Positions 7,178-14,880 of a DNA stretch of 64,000 nt are shown here, one piece after another (the stretch's first letter is position 1; each line of letters starts with the position of its first letter). Made by a program: the position numbers and the translations under genes. Origin of the DNA: Pantoea sp. AS-PWVM4 (GTDB lineage Bacteria; Pseudomonadota; Gammaproteobacteria; Enterobacterales; Enterobacteriaceae); contig NZ_ASZC01000018.1 in the NCBI RefSeq assembly GCF_000468095.1, positions 104,651-168,650 on the forward strand, given 5' to 3'. The notes beneath the pieces are model-generated. The model was not told the DNA's origin. It saw only the letters and a program-made list of their open reading frames with translations, and did not search any database.

Positions 7178-8138
7178 ACGTGACTCCATTAAATAATGTT
7201 TGCCAGTTACCAGACTGCTGCTGCTCGGCCGCTGTCAGCACGCGGGCGGCGAGGGCGATATCGAAAACGTTCAGCCCGAAGGAGGAGAAGTAGACGCTAT
7301 CGGTAGCGTCGGGTCGCCAGCCATCTATCACCAGCGAGGTGAGATCGGCCGCGACTTCGTGCTTGGCGAATTCCCCCGCGCGGAACATCTGGAACAAACT
7401 TTTGGCGCTGCGCTGGGCGAAATCACCCCACGCATCCACCACCACCTGGCGACTGGCTTTGATCGCGGCAAAGCTCACTTCGTGATAGCCCACCTGGATT
7501 ATCAGACGGCCCGCACGTACCGCAGGCGCATCGACAATCGGCTGCGTCGCGCTGGTACAGGTGATCACCGCGTCATACGGTTTTGCCAGTGCCGCGTCGA
7601 GATCGGGCTCGGGGGTGATGCCGTTAAGGCCAGACATATTTTCCGGCGTGCGATTCCACACGCCGATTTGCGACAGCGTCGGAAACAAGGTCTGCAACAT
7701 ACGCAGATGCGCCCGGGCGTGAAAACCGGCACCCAGCAGCAACACGCGTTTTACCGCACGGGGCGCGGCATATTGCAATGCCAGCGCGCTGACGGCAGCG
7801 GTACGCGCGGCAGTTAATGCGCCACTGGCAACCAGGCCGCGTGGCACGCCACTGGCGGCATCGTTGATCAGCGTTACCGCCAGGGCGGCAGGTAGCGCAT
7901 CAGGTCGCTGCGGGCGGTGGGCGGTCCACTTGACGCCCGCAGCGTTAAAATGTCCGCCAACCCTGGCGGGAAGTGCATAGGCTTTGCCGAGCGGTGTCGC
8001 GAGGTCGATATGGTTTTCGGCAGGCATCTGCGTTTCACCGGCGCGCATTAGCGTGACAACGTCACGCACATCGGCCAGCGCTAACGCCGGATCGTCGCCG
8101 CCGAGCAGCGCCACCGTGGCTTCGTCCAGCACGCGCAT
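7167..8138 (-). CDS. Ornithine cyclodeaminase / mu-crystallin family protein
   Basis: 323 residues. The N-terminal dimerisation part includes the family's GVKW lysine and SGALTAARTAA arginine. The Rossmann nucleotide-binding motif is LLGAGFHARAHLRML (about 128-142), and a conserved GSDxPGK-like loop is replaced by VGYHEVSF. Relatives include ornithine cyclodeaminase, ketimine reductase, alanine dehydrogenase and EutC, so the substrate cannot be read from family alone. The ATG directly follows the stop of the desulfhydrase-like gene, so the two are translationally coupled. Ketimine reduction or imine release on a cyclised sulfur amino acid would suit the operon (inference). Confidence 0.85.
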   Translation of the reverse strand: MRVLDEATVALLGGDDPALALADVRDVVTLMRAGETQMPAENHIDLATPLGKAYALPARVGGHFNAAGVKWTAHRPQRPDALPAALAVTLINDAASGVPRGLVASGALTAARTAAVSALALQYAAPRAVKRVLLLGAGFHARAHLRMLQTLFPTLSQIGVWNRTPENMSGLNGITPEPDLDAALAKPYDAVITCTSATQPIVDAPAVRAGRLIIQVGYHEVSFAAIKASRQVVVDAWGDFAQRSAKSLFQMFRAGEFAKHEVAADLTSLVIDGWRPDATDSVYFSSFGLNVFDIALAARVLTAAEQQQSGNWQTLFNGVTYDH

Positions 8139-9137
8139 TTATTGCTCCAGCAGCCGGTCGGCAAACGGATAGAGCGCGGGAGAACCACCGCAATGCACGA
8201 ACGTCACGTTGGCACCTTGCGGAATACGCCCCTGTTTGACCAGCGATATCAGGCCGTGCATCGCTTTGCCGGTGTAGACCGGATCGAGCAACACGCCTTC
8301 CTGCTGCGCCAGTTGGTAAATGGCGTCGATACCGCCCGCTGATGGGATGCCGTAAGCTTCACCGACATAGCCATCTTCAATCCAGATATCATCGGGTTGC
8401 CACTGTTGCGGCCATTGCAGCAAATCAGCACAATCCTGCGCCATGCCTGAAATACGCGACTGGAACCAGTCGGCTTTGGCACTGACGCTGATGCCGATCA
8501 CTTTTGTCTCAGGCCAGTAACGGCGCGTGCCAACGTGCAGTCCCGCGAGGGTACCGCCGGAACCGGTCGGTGCGACCACAAAATCCGGCACCGGTGCGGC
8601 GCGCTCAGCAAGCTGCGCGCTGATTTCCTCAACCGCACGTACATAACCCAGCGCGCCGAGCGGCGTTGCGCCGCCCAGTGGGATGATCATCGGCTTCTCG
8701 CCGCGGGCGCTGGCCGCATCGGCGTGCGCCTGCATCGCCCCTTCGATCTGGGTGAAATAACCGTCCGGGTCGAGGAATTGCACCTCGGATCCGAACAGCT
8801 TATCGAGCAGCAGGTTGCCCTGCCAACTGGCAGGCGGGTTGCCGCGCAGCACCAGCACCGGACGCATACCAAACTTACGCGCCGCTGCTGCTACCATGCG
8901 GGCGTGGTTTGACTGATGTCCACCGGTGGTGATCACCACGTTGACGCCCGCCTGGCAGGCCTCTGCCATCAGGTACTCCAGCTTACGGACTTTGTTGCCG
9001 CCGCCGCCGAAGCCGCTGTAGTCATCACGTTTGATGGTGAGATTTATGCCTAATACCTCCCCAAGCCGCGGTAGCGGCTCCAGCGGCGTGGGGAAGAACC
9101 CCAACGGCACGCGTGTAAACTCATCGACTGTCTTCAT
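8139..9137 (-). CDS. D-cysteine desulfhydrase / cysteate sulfo-lyase-like PLP enzyme
   Basis: 332 residues of the fold-type II PLP family that includes DcyD, ACC deaminase and CuyA. Landmarks: LTIKRDDYSGFGGGGNKVRKLEY, with the PLP lysine in GGNKVRKLE (about 48-56); TTGGHQSNHARM binding PLP phosphate and substrate; and APTGSGGTLAGL. The reaction is beta-elimination giving pyruvate, ammonia and sulfide (or sulfite for CuyA). DcyD is the default call, because ACC deaminase and CuyA cannot be separated by eye. Operon partners (peptide-type ABC importer, M20 hydrolase, sulfurtransferase) suggest use of a sulfur-containing amino acid or conjugate. Confidence 0.85.
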   Translation of the reverse strand: MKTVDEFTRVPLGFFPTPLEPLPRLGEVLGINLTIKRDDYSGFGGGGNKVRKLEYLMAEACQAGVNVVITTGGHQSNHARMVAAAARKFGMRPVLVLRGNPPASWQGNLLLDKLFGSEVQFLDPDGYFTQIEGAMQAHADAASARGEKPMIIPLGGATPLGALGYVRAVEEISAQLAERAAPVPDFVVAPTGSGGTLAGLHVGTRRYWPETKVIGISVSAKADWFQSRISGMAQDCADLLQWPQQWQPDDIWIEDGYVGEAYGIPSAGGIDAIYQLAQQEGVLLDPVYTGKAMHGLISLVKQGRIPQGANVTFVHCGGSPALYPFADRLLEQ

Positions 9138-10548
9138 TAAAATTACCTGTAATATTTTGTTTTAGTACTTCTCTGGTGTTTCCCTGGTGTGGCGCGACCC
9201 GACCAAAGGTCGAGTCAGAAAATGCGGTGAGCCACAGGCTCAGTGACTGCTGGAAGCGCTCCAGTCCAGTCAGGGTGACAAATTCGTTTACGGCGTGGGC
9301 GTTGCCGCCGTGCCCCAGGCCGCCAATTAAAAAAGCGGGGGCGATGGCAGCGAAGGCATACGCCGGGGCGCAACCCGGTGCCCACGGCCAGATTTGCGGC
9401 TGTGCGCCCAGCGTCTGATAGCTGGCGATCAGTTCATCGACGCCGCTGGCGTGGCGACCGAAACGAATTCCCGGATAGCGATCAACCAGTTCCAGCCGGG
9501 TGCCGGTCAAATCCGGCTGTGCAAGGCGCTGCTGCGCGGCTGCAATCATCGCATCCTGATCAAACGCGGGCGGGATACGGAAAGCCAGTTCGGCGCTGGC
9601 TCGGAACGGGATCACGCCACGACCACCGACCGGATCGCTGTGCAACTCAGCCAGCGTCAGCACGGCGCTGCCGAGCAAGGTTTGCAAACAGGTGACCGCG
9701 TCACCGGTAATCATCAGACGCTGGCTGCGGCGGAAGTGCAGCTCATCATCGATGCTGAACGACTGCGCCAGCGTTGCCAGCAGCGCGTTAGCCTCGGCAT
9801 CCGGCGCGATGTAGCCCAGTACACCGCTGTCAGCGGCGGGGGCGATGGCGTCCAGTGCCTGCACCAGACGCCAGGCGGGATTGGCTATCCATCCGGCGTT
9901 ACTGGCGTGAATGGCGGAGGAAGGGCCGCCCCAGTCGCCGCCGTTGACGCTTAAGCGTCCGGTGGCGAGGCCGGTAAAGCCGAGATAGACGCGAGGCGCG
10001 CCGCCGCCATATTCGCACAGCGACGGAAACAAAACCGCCTCAGCCGGTGCCACCGGACAGGGCTGTTGCGCGAGGTAACGCCGCAGCGTGCCGCTGCCGA
10101 TTTCCTCTTCGCCTTCCAGCAAGATTTCGAGGTTGACCACCAGCTGGTTGTTCTGCAACAACTCCCGCAGCACAATCAACATCCCCGCCACCGGGCCTTT
10201 GTTGTTCTCTGCACCGCGTCCGACGAACACATCACCTAAATCGTCCCAGTGGCAGACGCCACCGACGAAGGGCGGCACATCCCAGCCCGCGTCATCCGCA
10301 GGCATCACGTCGTACATGTTGTACAGCACCACGGTTTTGCTGGCACCGGTATCAATACGGACATGCACCACCGGCGGCTTGTCGGCTGCCTGGCTGGCAA
10401 CCGGATAAATCACGCGGGCGTTCAGGTGCGTCACCATCCAGGATTCGAGCCACGCGGCCAGGCCGTGTTGCGCGTCAAGCTGTCCCGACACGCTTGGCCA
10501 GCGTGTCAGTTCACTCAGCAGTTCCAGGGTGGCGTCGAGTCGGTTCAC
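9121..10548 (-). CDS. M20-family metallohydrolase with altered metal-site residues
   Basis: 475 residues, ArgE/DapE/CPG2-type fold. The catalytic Glu pair is present in LLEGEEEIGS (about 143-152), and a C-terminal metal His in GGLGHGGNAHAVNE. Two usual ligands are changed: LYNMYDVMPAD replaces Y-G-H-Y-D-V-x-P, so His becomes Met; and GRGAENNKG replaces G-R-G-x-x-D-D-K-G, so the bridging Asp becomes Asn. Either the site is remodelled or activity differs. The family hydrolyses peptide or N-acyl amide bonds; with the adjoining peptide importer it would act on the imported compound. It overlaps the permease upstream by 4 bases and the PLP gene downstream by 17. Confidence 0.8.
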   Translation of the reverse strand: MNRLDATLELLSELTRWPSVSGQLDAQHGLAAWLESWMVTHLNARVIYPVASQAADKPPVVHVRIDTGASKTVVLYNMYDVMPADDAGWDVPPFVGGVCHWDDLGDVFVGRGAENNKGPVAGMLIVLRELLQNNQLVVNLEILLEGEEEIGSGTLRRYLAQQPCPVAPAEAVLFPSLCEYGGGAPRVYLGFTGLATGRLSVNGGDWGGPSSAIHASNAGWIANPAWRLVQALDAIAPAADSGVLGYIAPDAEANALLATLAQSFSIDDELHFRRSQRLMITGDAVTCLQTLLGSAVLTLAELHSDPVGGRGVIPFRASAELAFRIPPAFDQDAMIAAAQQRLAQPDLTGTRLELVDRYPGIRFGRHASGVDELIASYQTLGAQPQIWPWAPGCAPAYAFAAIAPAFLIGGLGHGGNAHAVNEFVTLTGLERFQQSLSLWLTAFSDSTFGRVAPHQGNTREVLKQNITGNFNEDSR

Positions 10549-11459
10549 AGGCGGATCCTCGGGTTCAGCACCAGATACAACAGGTCGATCAGCAGATTAA
10601 TCATCACAAACACCAGCGCGGCCAGCAGGACGATCGCCTGTACCAGCGGGAAGTCGCGGTTTTGAATCGCCTGAATCGCCAGGCGACCAATACCCGGCCA
10701 GGCAAAGATAATTTCTGTCACCAGCGCGCCGCCGAGCAGCGAAGCGAAGTACATACCCTGCACCGTCACCACCGGGATCAACGCATTACGCAGGCCATGT
10801 CGCACCACGATACGCCACTGACTTAACCCTTTGGCACGCGCGGTGCGGATATAATCCTGTTGCAGCACTTCCAGCAGGCTGGCTCGTGTCAGACGTGCCA
10901 CCGCGCTCATATAAAAGGCACCGAGGCTGACGGCGGGCATAATCAGCGCAGTGAAACTGCCGTAGCCACTGGAGGGCAGCCATTGCAGGTGCAGGCTGAA
11001 AAATAAGATCATCAGCAGTCCGAGCCAGAACACCGGGATGGCCTGACCACTGAAGGCCACCAGGCGGCAGATCAGATCCCAAAAACTGTGCGGGCGCAGG
11101 GCGCTGATGATGCCGAGCAGCAGGCCGAGCAGGGAACTCCACACCAGCGCGCTGACGGCCAGTAGTGCCGTCGCAGGCAGACGTTCACCGATTAATGCCA
11201 GCACCGGCTGGCTGTAGCGTAACGATTCACCAAAATCGCCCTGCAACACGCCACTCAGGTAGTGGCCGTACTGCCACAACAGTGGGCGGTCAAAGCCCAT
11301 GCTGTGACGAAAGGTATCAATCTCCTGCTGGCTGGATCCGGGGGGCATCATCAGTGCAGCCGGGTCGCCGGTCAGGTGCAGGCTGAAGAAAATCAGCAGC
11401 GATACGCCGAATAACACCAGCACTGACTGTCCGAGGCGATTGAGTAAAATGTTCAGCAT
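10545..11459 (-). CDS. DppB-type ABC permease
   Basis: 304 residues from the ATG at 11459 (MLNILLNRLGQSVLVLFG); longer in-frame starts would reach into the neighbouring gene. Six hydrophobic segments are visible, with the permease EAA-type loop EVLQQDYIRTARAKGLSQWR near 205. Typical of the first permease of peptide/nickel/glutathione importers. The start lies two bases past the stop of the second permease gene. With 11461-12309 it forms the membrane channel of the importer in this operon. Confidence 0.9.
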   Translation of the reverse strand: MLNILLNRLGQSVLVLFGVSLLIFFSLHLTGDPAALMMPPGSSQQEIDTFRHSMGFDRPLLWQYGHYLSGVLQGDFGESLRYSQPVLALIGERLPATALLAVSALVWSSLLGLLLGIISALRPHSFWDLICRLVAFSGQAIPVFWLGLLMILFFSLHLQWLPSSGYGSFTALIMPAVSLGAFYMSAVARLTRASLLEVLQQDYIRTARAKGLSQWRIVVRHGLRNALIPVVTVQGMYFASLLGGALVTEIIFAWPGIGRLAIQAIQNRDFPLVQAIVLLAALVFVMINLLIDLLYLVLNPRIRL

Positions 11460-11460
11460 A

Positions 11461-12309
11461 CTAATCCAGCCTCGTATGGGTGCGGCGCAGCAGGGCATCG
11501 CCCAGCAGGTTGCAGCCAATCACCAGCGCGGCGATCACCAGACCGGGATACAGCACCAGCCACTGTGCCAGCAACATATACGAACGACCTTCACCGATCA
11601 GATTGCCGAGGGTGGGCGTCGGCGGCTGAATGCCCATGCCGAGAAAACCCACTGAGGCTTCCAGCACAATCAGACGCGGAATATCCAGTGTCAGCAGCAC
11701 CACCAAAGGGGTGAGCAGATTAGGCAGGATATGACGCAACAAAATACGCAGTGGCGAGAACCCCATCGCTTTCACCGCCTGGATGTATTCCAGCTCGCGA
11801 ATTTCCAGCGTTTTGGCACGCGCCACGCGGGCGTAGATCGCCCAACTGGTCACCCCCATGATGACGATAATGTTGGTGGTGGACGTTCCCATCAACGCAA
11901 TCACCAGCAGGATCAGCAGGATAAAGGGCACCGCCAGTTGGATATCGATCAGGCGCATAATCAGGGCATCAACCCAGCCACCGGCATAACCGGCAATCAT
12001 GCCGAGCGCCACGCCGACCACCGCACCAATCGCGGCGGCCAGCACCACCACCAACAGCGACAGGCGCGTACCGGCGAGGATGCGGGAGAGCAGGTCGCGG
12101 CCCAGTTGATCGGTGCCGAGCAAATGGCCGCCAGTGCCTGGCGGCAGGAACATCTCGGTTAACTGGTTGGTTAACGGGTCCGGCAATGGCAGCCACGGAG
12201 ACAGCAACGCCGCCACGATCACCACCAGCAGCAGCGCGCTGCCGATGATGGCATCACCGTAAAAAATACGGCGTGGCCGACGTTGTAAGGCTGCTGCCGG
12301 GTTAATCAT
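11461..12309 (-). CDS. DppC-type ABC permease
   Basis: 282 residues. The N-terminal RRPRRIFYGDAIIGSALLLVV is the usual first membrane segment of DppC proteins. LGTDQLGRDLLSRILAGTR is the family signature ahead of the transmembrane core, and EYIQAVKAMGFSPLRILLR is the EAA loop that contacts the ATPase. It overlaps the binding-protein stop by 4 bases. The operon lacks its own ATPase; the fused ATPase at 2150-3763 is the nearest candidate. Confidence 0.9.
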   Translation of the reverse strand: MINPAAALQRRPRRIFYGDAIIGSALLLVVIVAALLSPWLPLPDPLTNQLTEMFLPPGTGGHLLGTDQLGRDLLSRILAGTRLSLLVVVLAAAIGAVVGVALGMIAGYAGGWVDALIMRLIDIQLAVPFILLILLVIALMGTSTTNIIVIMGVTSWAIYARVARAKTLEIRELEYIQAVKAMGFSPLRILLRHILPNLLTPLVVLLTLDIPRLIVLEASVGFLGMGIQPPTPTLGNLIGEGRSYMLLAQWLVLYPGLVIAALVIGCNLLGDALLRRTHTRLD

Positions 12310-13799
12310 TTCAGCCTCAGATCAAACAGCGGGATACGGGCATCGACACGGCCTTTAAAGGTCAGTGCGTCGCTGTGCGCATACAGCGTGTCTTCACGAT
12401 ACAACGGGATCAGCGGCTGCTGTTCAGCAACGCGTTGCTGAATCTGTTGCAGCAGCACTTTACGTTTCGCGGCATCCACCGTCTGGCGGCTCTGGTCCAG
12501 CAACTTATCCATTTCAGGATCGTTCACCGTCGAGTAAGGTTCGCCACTGTGCAGTATCGGGAACAGGGCGGCATCGGCGTCCAGTGTCTGGGTCGATCCC
12601 CACGCCAGCATATACATTGGGGCTTGCTTCTGTGCCGCGACCTGCTGGGTATAAACTGACCATTCCGGCACTTCGAGCTGAGCTTTGACGCCGATCGCTG
12701 CCAGATCCTGCACGATCGCCTGGGCGACATCCGCGCTGGCGATATAACGACGTGGTGCCTGGAAGCGCAGGGTAAAGCCATTCGGATATCCGGCCTGCGT
12801 CAGCAGAGTTTTGGCTTTGGCGACATCCTGGGTGGTGGCGGGTACCGCCAGATAACCGAAATCATTGGCTCCCGCCATAGTACCGGTCGGCGTGCCGTAG
12901 CCATGCAGCAACTGCTGGGTATACGCCTGACGATTCAGCGCCAGCGACAGTGCCTGACGTACACGCACGTCGTTCAACGGTTTTTCGTTGTTTTTCAGAC
13001 CGAGATAGATGGTTAACCCACCGCCTTTGACCTGCTCCAGCGCAACGCCAGGGCGATTTTTCAGCGCAGGCACCAGATCGGCAGGCACGCTTTCCACCAG
13101 TTGGACTTCACCGGTCAGCAATGAGGTGATACGGGCGGTGGCCTCCGGGATCGGACGCCAGGTGACGCGGTCAATGGCAGGTTTGCCACGCCAGTAAGCG
13201 TCATTGGCGACCATCACCACTTTTTCGTCCGGGATAAAGGTATCCAGCTTGTAAGCACCGCTGCCAATCGGTTTGCGCGCAAATTCGCTGGCACCCACTT
13301 TTTTCACATAAGCGGGCGGGACAATATAGGTCGGATAACGGCTCATGCGGGTTGGCAGCAGCGGATCCGGACCGTTAGTATGGATCAACAGTTGATAGTC
13401 GTTGACCACCTCGACCGATTTAATGGTGCGGATGTAGGAGATGGTCGGTGCGTGGTTGGCGGGGTCAAGAATGCGGTCAATGGAGAATTTTACCGCCGCG
13501 GCATTGACCGGCTCGCCATCGGTGAAATTCACCCCTTTGCGCAGGTTAAATTGCCAGGTGGTGTCATTGATGGCTTTCCAGTCGGTCGCCAGGCCCGGTT
13601 GCAGCGACATATCATCGGCGCGACGTACCAGGGTATCGAAAATATTATCCACCAGCGTGGCGGCTTCTTTGAGAAAGCCGGGATCCATGGCCGTGGCTGA
13701 TGCGGGTTGGGCGATGGTCAACTCTGCCGCCTGCAAACTGGCGGGTAACAGGGCAAAAAGCAATGCGGTGGTAGCAAACTTCACTGCAGGTAGTCTCAT
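12306..13799 (-). CDS. Periplasmic peptide-type substrate-binding protein (SBP family 5)
   Basis: About 497 residues from the ATG at 13799 (MRLPAVKFATTALLFALLPASLQA, a typical Sec signal cleaved after LQA). In-frame ATGs at 13808 and 13820 would only lengthen the N-terminus; GGGATGAAG lies upstream of 13799. The mature protein follows DppA/GsiB order: PASATAMDPGFLKEAATLVDN, then LQPGLATDWKAINDTTWQFNLRKGVNFTDG, then the long C-terminal lobe. It delivers the substrate to the two permeases encoded next. First gene of the operon, divergent from the GntR regulator. The ligand cannot be read from sequence. Confidence 0.9.
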   Translation of the reverse strand: MRLPAVKFATTALLFALLPASLQAAELTIAQPASATAMDPGFLKEAATLVDNIFDTLVRRADDMSLQPGLATDWKAINDTTWQFNLRKGVNFTDGEPVNAAAVKFSIDRILDPANHAPTISYIRTIKSVEVVNDYQLLIHTNGPDPLLPTRMSRYPTYIVPPAYVKKVGASEFARKPIGSGAYKLDTFIPDEKVVMVANDAYWRGKPAIDRVTWRPIPEATARITSLLTGEVQLVESVPADLVPALKNRPGVALEQVKGGGLTIYLGLKNNEKPLNDVRVRQALSLALNRQAYTQQLLHGYGTPTGTMAGANDFGYLAVPATTQDVAKAKTLLTQAGYPNGFTLRFQAPRRYIASADVAQAIVQDLAAIGVKAQLEVPEWSVYTQQVAAQKQAPMYMLAWGSTQTLDADAALFPILHSGEPYSTVNDPEMDKLLDQSRQTVDAAKRKVLLQQIQQRVAEQQPLIPLYREDTLYAHSDALTFKGRVDARIPLFDLRLK

Positions 13800-13902
13800 A
13801 AACTTCATCCCAAAATGCATTCGGTAACGTAGTGAAAAGAGTGTTGCTGTGTTGATCGTGCTTCGCTTGTTTTGTAATACATGATATATCCTATAGCAGG
13901 AC

Positions 13903-13918
13903 GTTTTGGCAACAAAAC
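13903..13918. promoter_or_regulatory. Candidate operator in the divergent intergenic region
   Basis: The inverted repeat GTTTTG-N4-CAAAAC sits between the divergent transporter operon and the GntR-family gene, 47 bases before the regulator start. Its position suits autoregulation by that protein. Sequence match to a known site is not claimed. Confidence 0.35.
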
Positions 13919-13964
13919 ATTTAAACTTCTTACCATTTGCACAATCCGGGAAAGGAAAAAACGC

Positions 13965-14621
13965 ATGATTGAGATGGAAAAAGCACAGCGACTCAGCCTG
14001 ACTGCCCAGGTAGAAGCCACGCTGCGTAGCGCCCTGATTGTCGGTAAGCTCAAGCCCGGCGCGCGCCTGGTCACGCGTGATCTTGCGGCCCAGCTAGGTA
14101 CCAGCATCACCCCGGTGCGTGAGGCGTTACTGCGCTTAGTTTCCGCTGGCGCACTCAACGCCACCCCGGCGGCAGCGTTTTTGGTGCCGGAAATGACACT
14201 GGCGCGATATCAGGAGATCACTCTGATACGTAAGCAACTGGAAGGGTTAGCGGTGCGGATGGCAACACCGAATATCACGAAAAAACAACTTTCTGAGCTT
14301 AAAAAATTGTGCGATCGCTTTATGCAGGCCAAGTTGAGTGGGGAAGTGGAAACCGCACTGGAAGCCAACCGTGCGTTTCGTTTCACCCTGTACGGCTATG
14401 CGCACATGCCGACGTTATTGCTGCTGATTGAACAACTGTGGGTGCAAATTGGGCCTTGCCTGAATTATCTCTATCCGCAATCGATGGAAATGGCCAAAGG
14501 ACATAATTACGATCACCTGCTGGAGGCGTTGCAGACCAAAGATGTGGTGCTGGCGGAGCAGGTGGTGATGAAGGCGATTGATGACGGCGCGGCGATTTTG
14601 CTGAGAACGTATTTTGTTTGA
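13965..14621 (+). CDS. GntR-family (FCD) transcriptional regulator
   Basis: 218 residues from the ATG at 13965, which has AAGGA 8 bases upstream; a longer in-frame start at 13881 runs through the promoter. The N-terminal winged helix (about 8-75) contains LKPGARLVTRDLAAQLGTSITPVREALLRLVSAG, the standard GntR recognition region. The C-terminal all-helical FCD ligand domain follows (about 85-215) but is short on the usual His metal ligands. Divergent from the sulfur/peptide operon and very likely its regulator. Its product resembles FadR-type repressors that release DNA on binding the pathway substrate. Confidence 0.88.
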   Translation: MIEMEKAQRLSLTAQVEATLRSALIVGKLKPGARLVTRDLAAQLGTSITPVREALLRLVSAGALNATPAAAFLVPEMTLARYQEITLIRKQLEGLAVRMATPNITKKQLSELKKLCDRFMQAKLSGEVETALEANRAFRFTLYGYAHMPTLLLLIEQLWVQIGPCLNYLYPQSMEMAKGHNYDHLLEALQTKDVVLAEQVVMKAIDDGAAILLRTYFV

Positions 14622-14632
14622 TGGATTTCTGG

Positions 14633-14655
14633 GGCGCGATAAATCGCGCCGCTAC
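14633..14655 (-). repeat. REP palindrome
   Basis: On the minus strand it reads GTAGCGGCGCGATTTATC followed by GCGC, just after the 3' end of the YoeB-like remnant and facing away from it. A run of seven T precedes the GTAG head. Confidence 0.8.
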
Positions 14656-14663
14656 AAAAAAAG

Positions 14664-14880
14664 TTAAAGCTCGTAAGGGAACCGACACGCAACTATCGTG
14701 ATTACGCCATCACTGACGCTGTAAACCAGACGATGCTCCCGGTTTATACGACGTGAATAAAGGGCAGGTTTTTTGTAATGCCTTAACCGTTCAGGTTTAC
14801 CAATACCCTGCAAGGGATTCTCATGAGCGGCTTTGATCAGCTCTCTGACGCGTTCAACAACTTTAATACAAGAAAACTTA
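14664..14880 (-). pseudogene. YoeB/Txe-type ribonuclease toxin remnant
   Basis: Minus-strand frame reading VRELIKAAHENPLQGIG, KPERLRHYKKPALYSRRI, NREHRLVYSVSD and CRFPYEL before a TAA. This matches the C-terminal two thirds of YoeB, including GKPE.L, the SRRI.xEHRLVY catalytic region and the final CR.HY-like end. The N-terminal WSxxSWDDYxYW block and a start codon are missing; the frame runs back into the digH 3' end. No YefM antitoxin adjoins. It is most simply a decayed toxin-antitoxin module. Confidence 0.75.

Noticed and set aside
11731..12162. Frame rich in His/Gln/Asn
   Set aside because: Antisense to the DppC-type permease; no homology signal.
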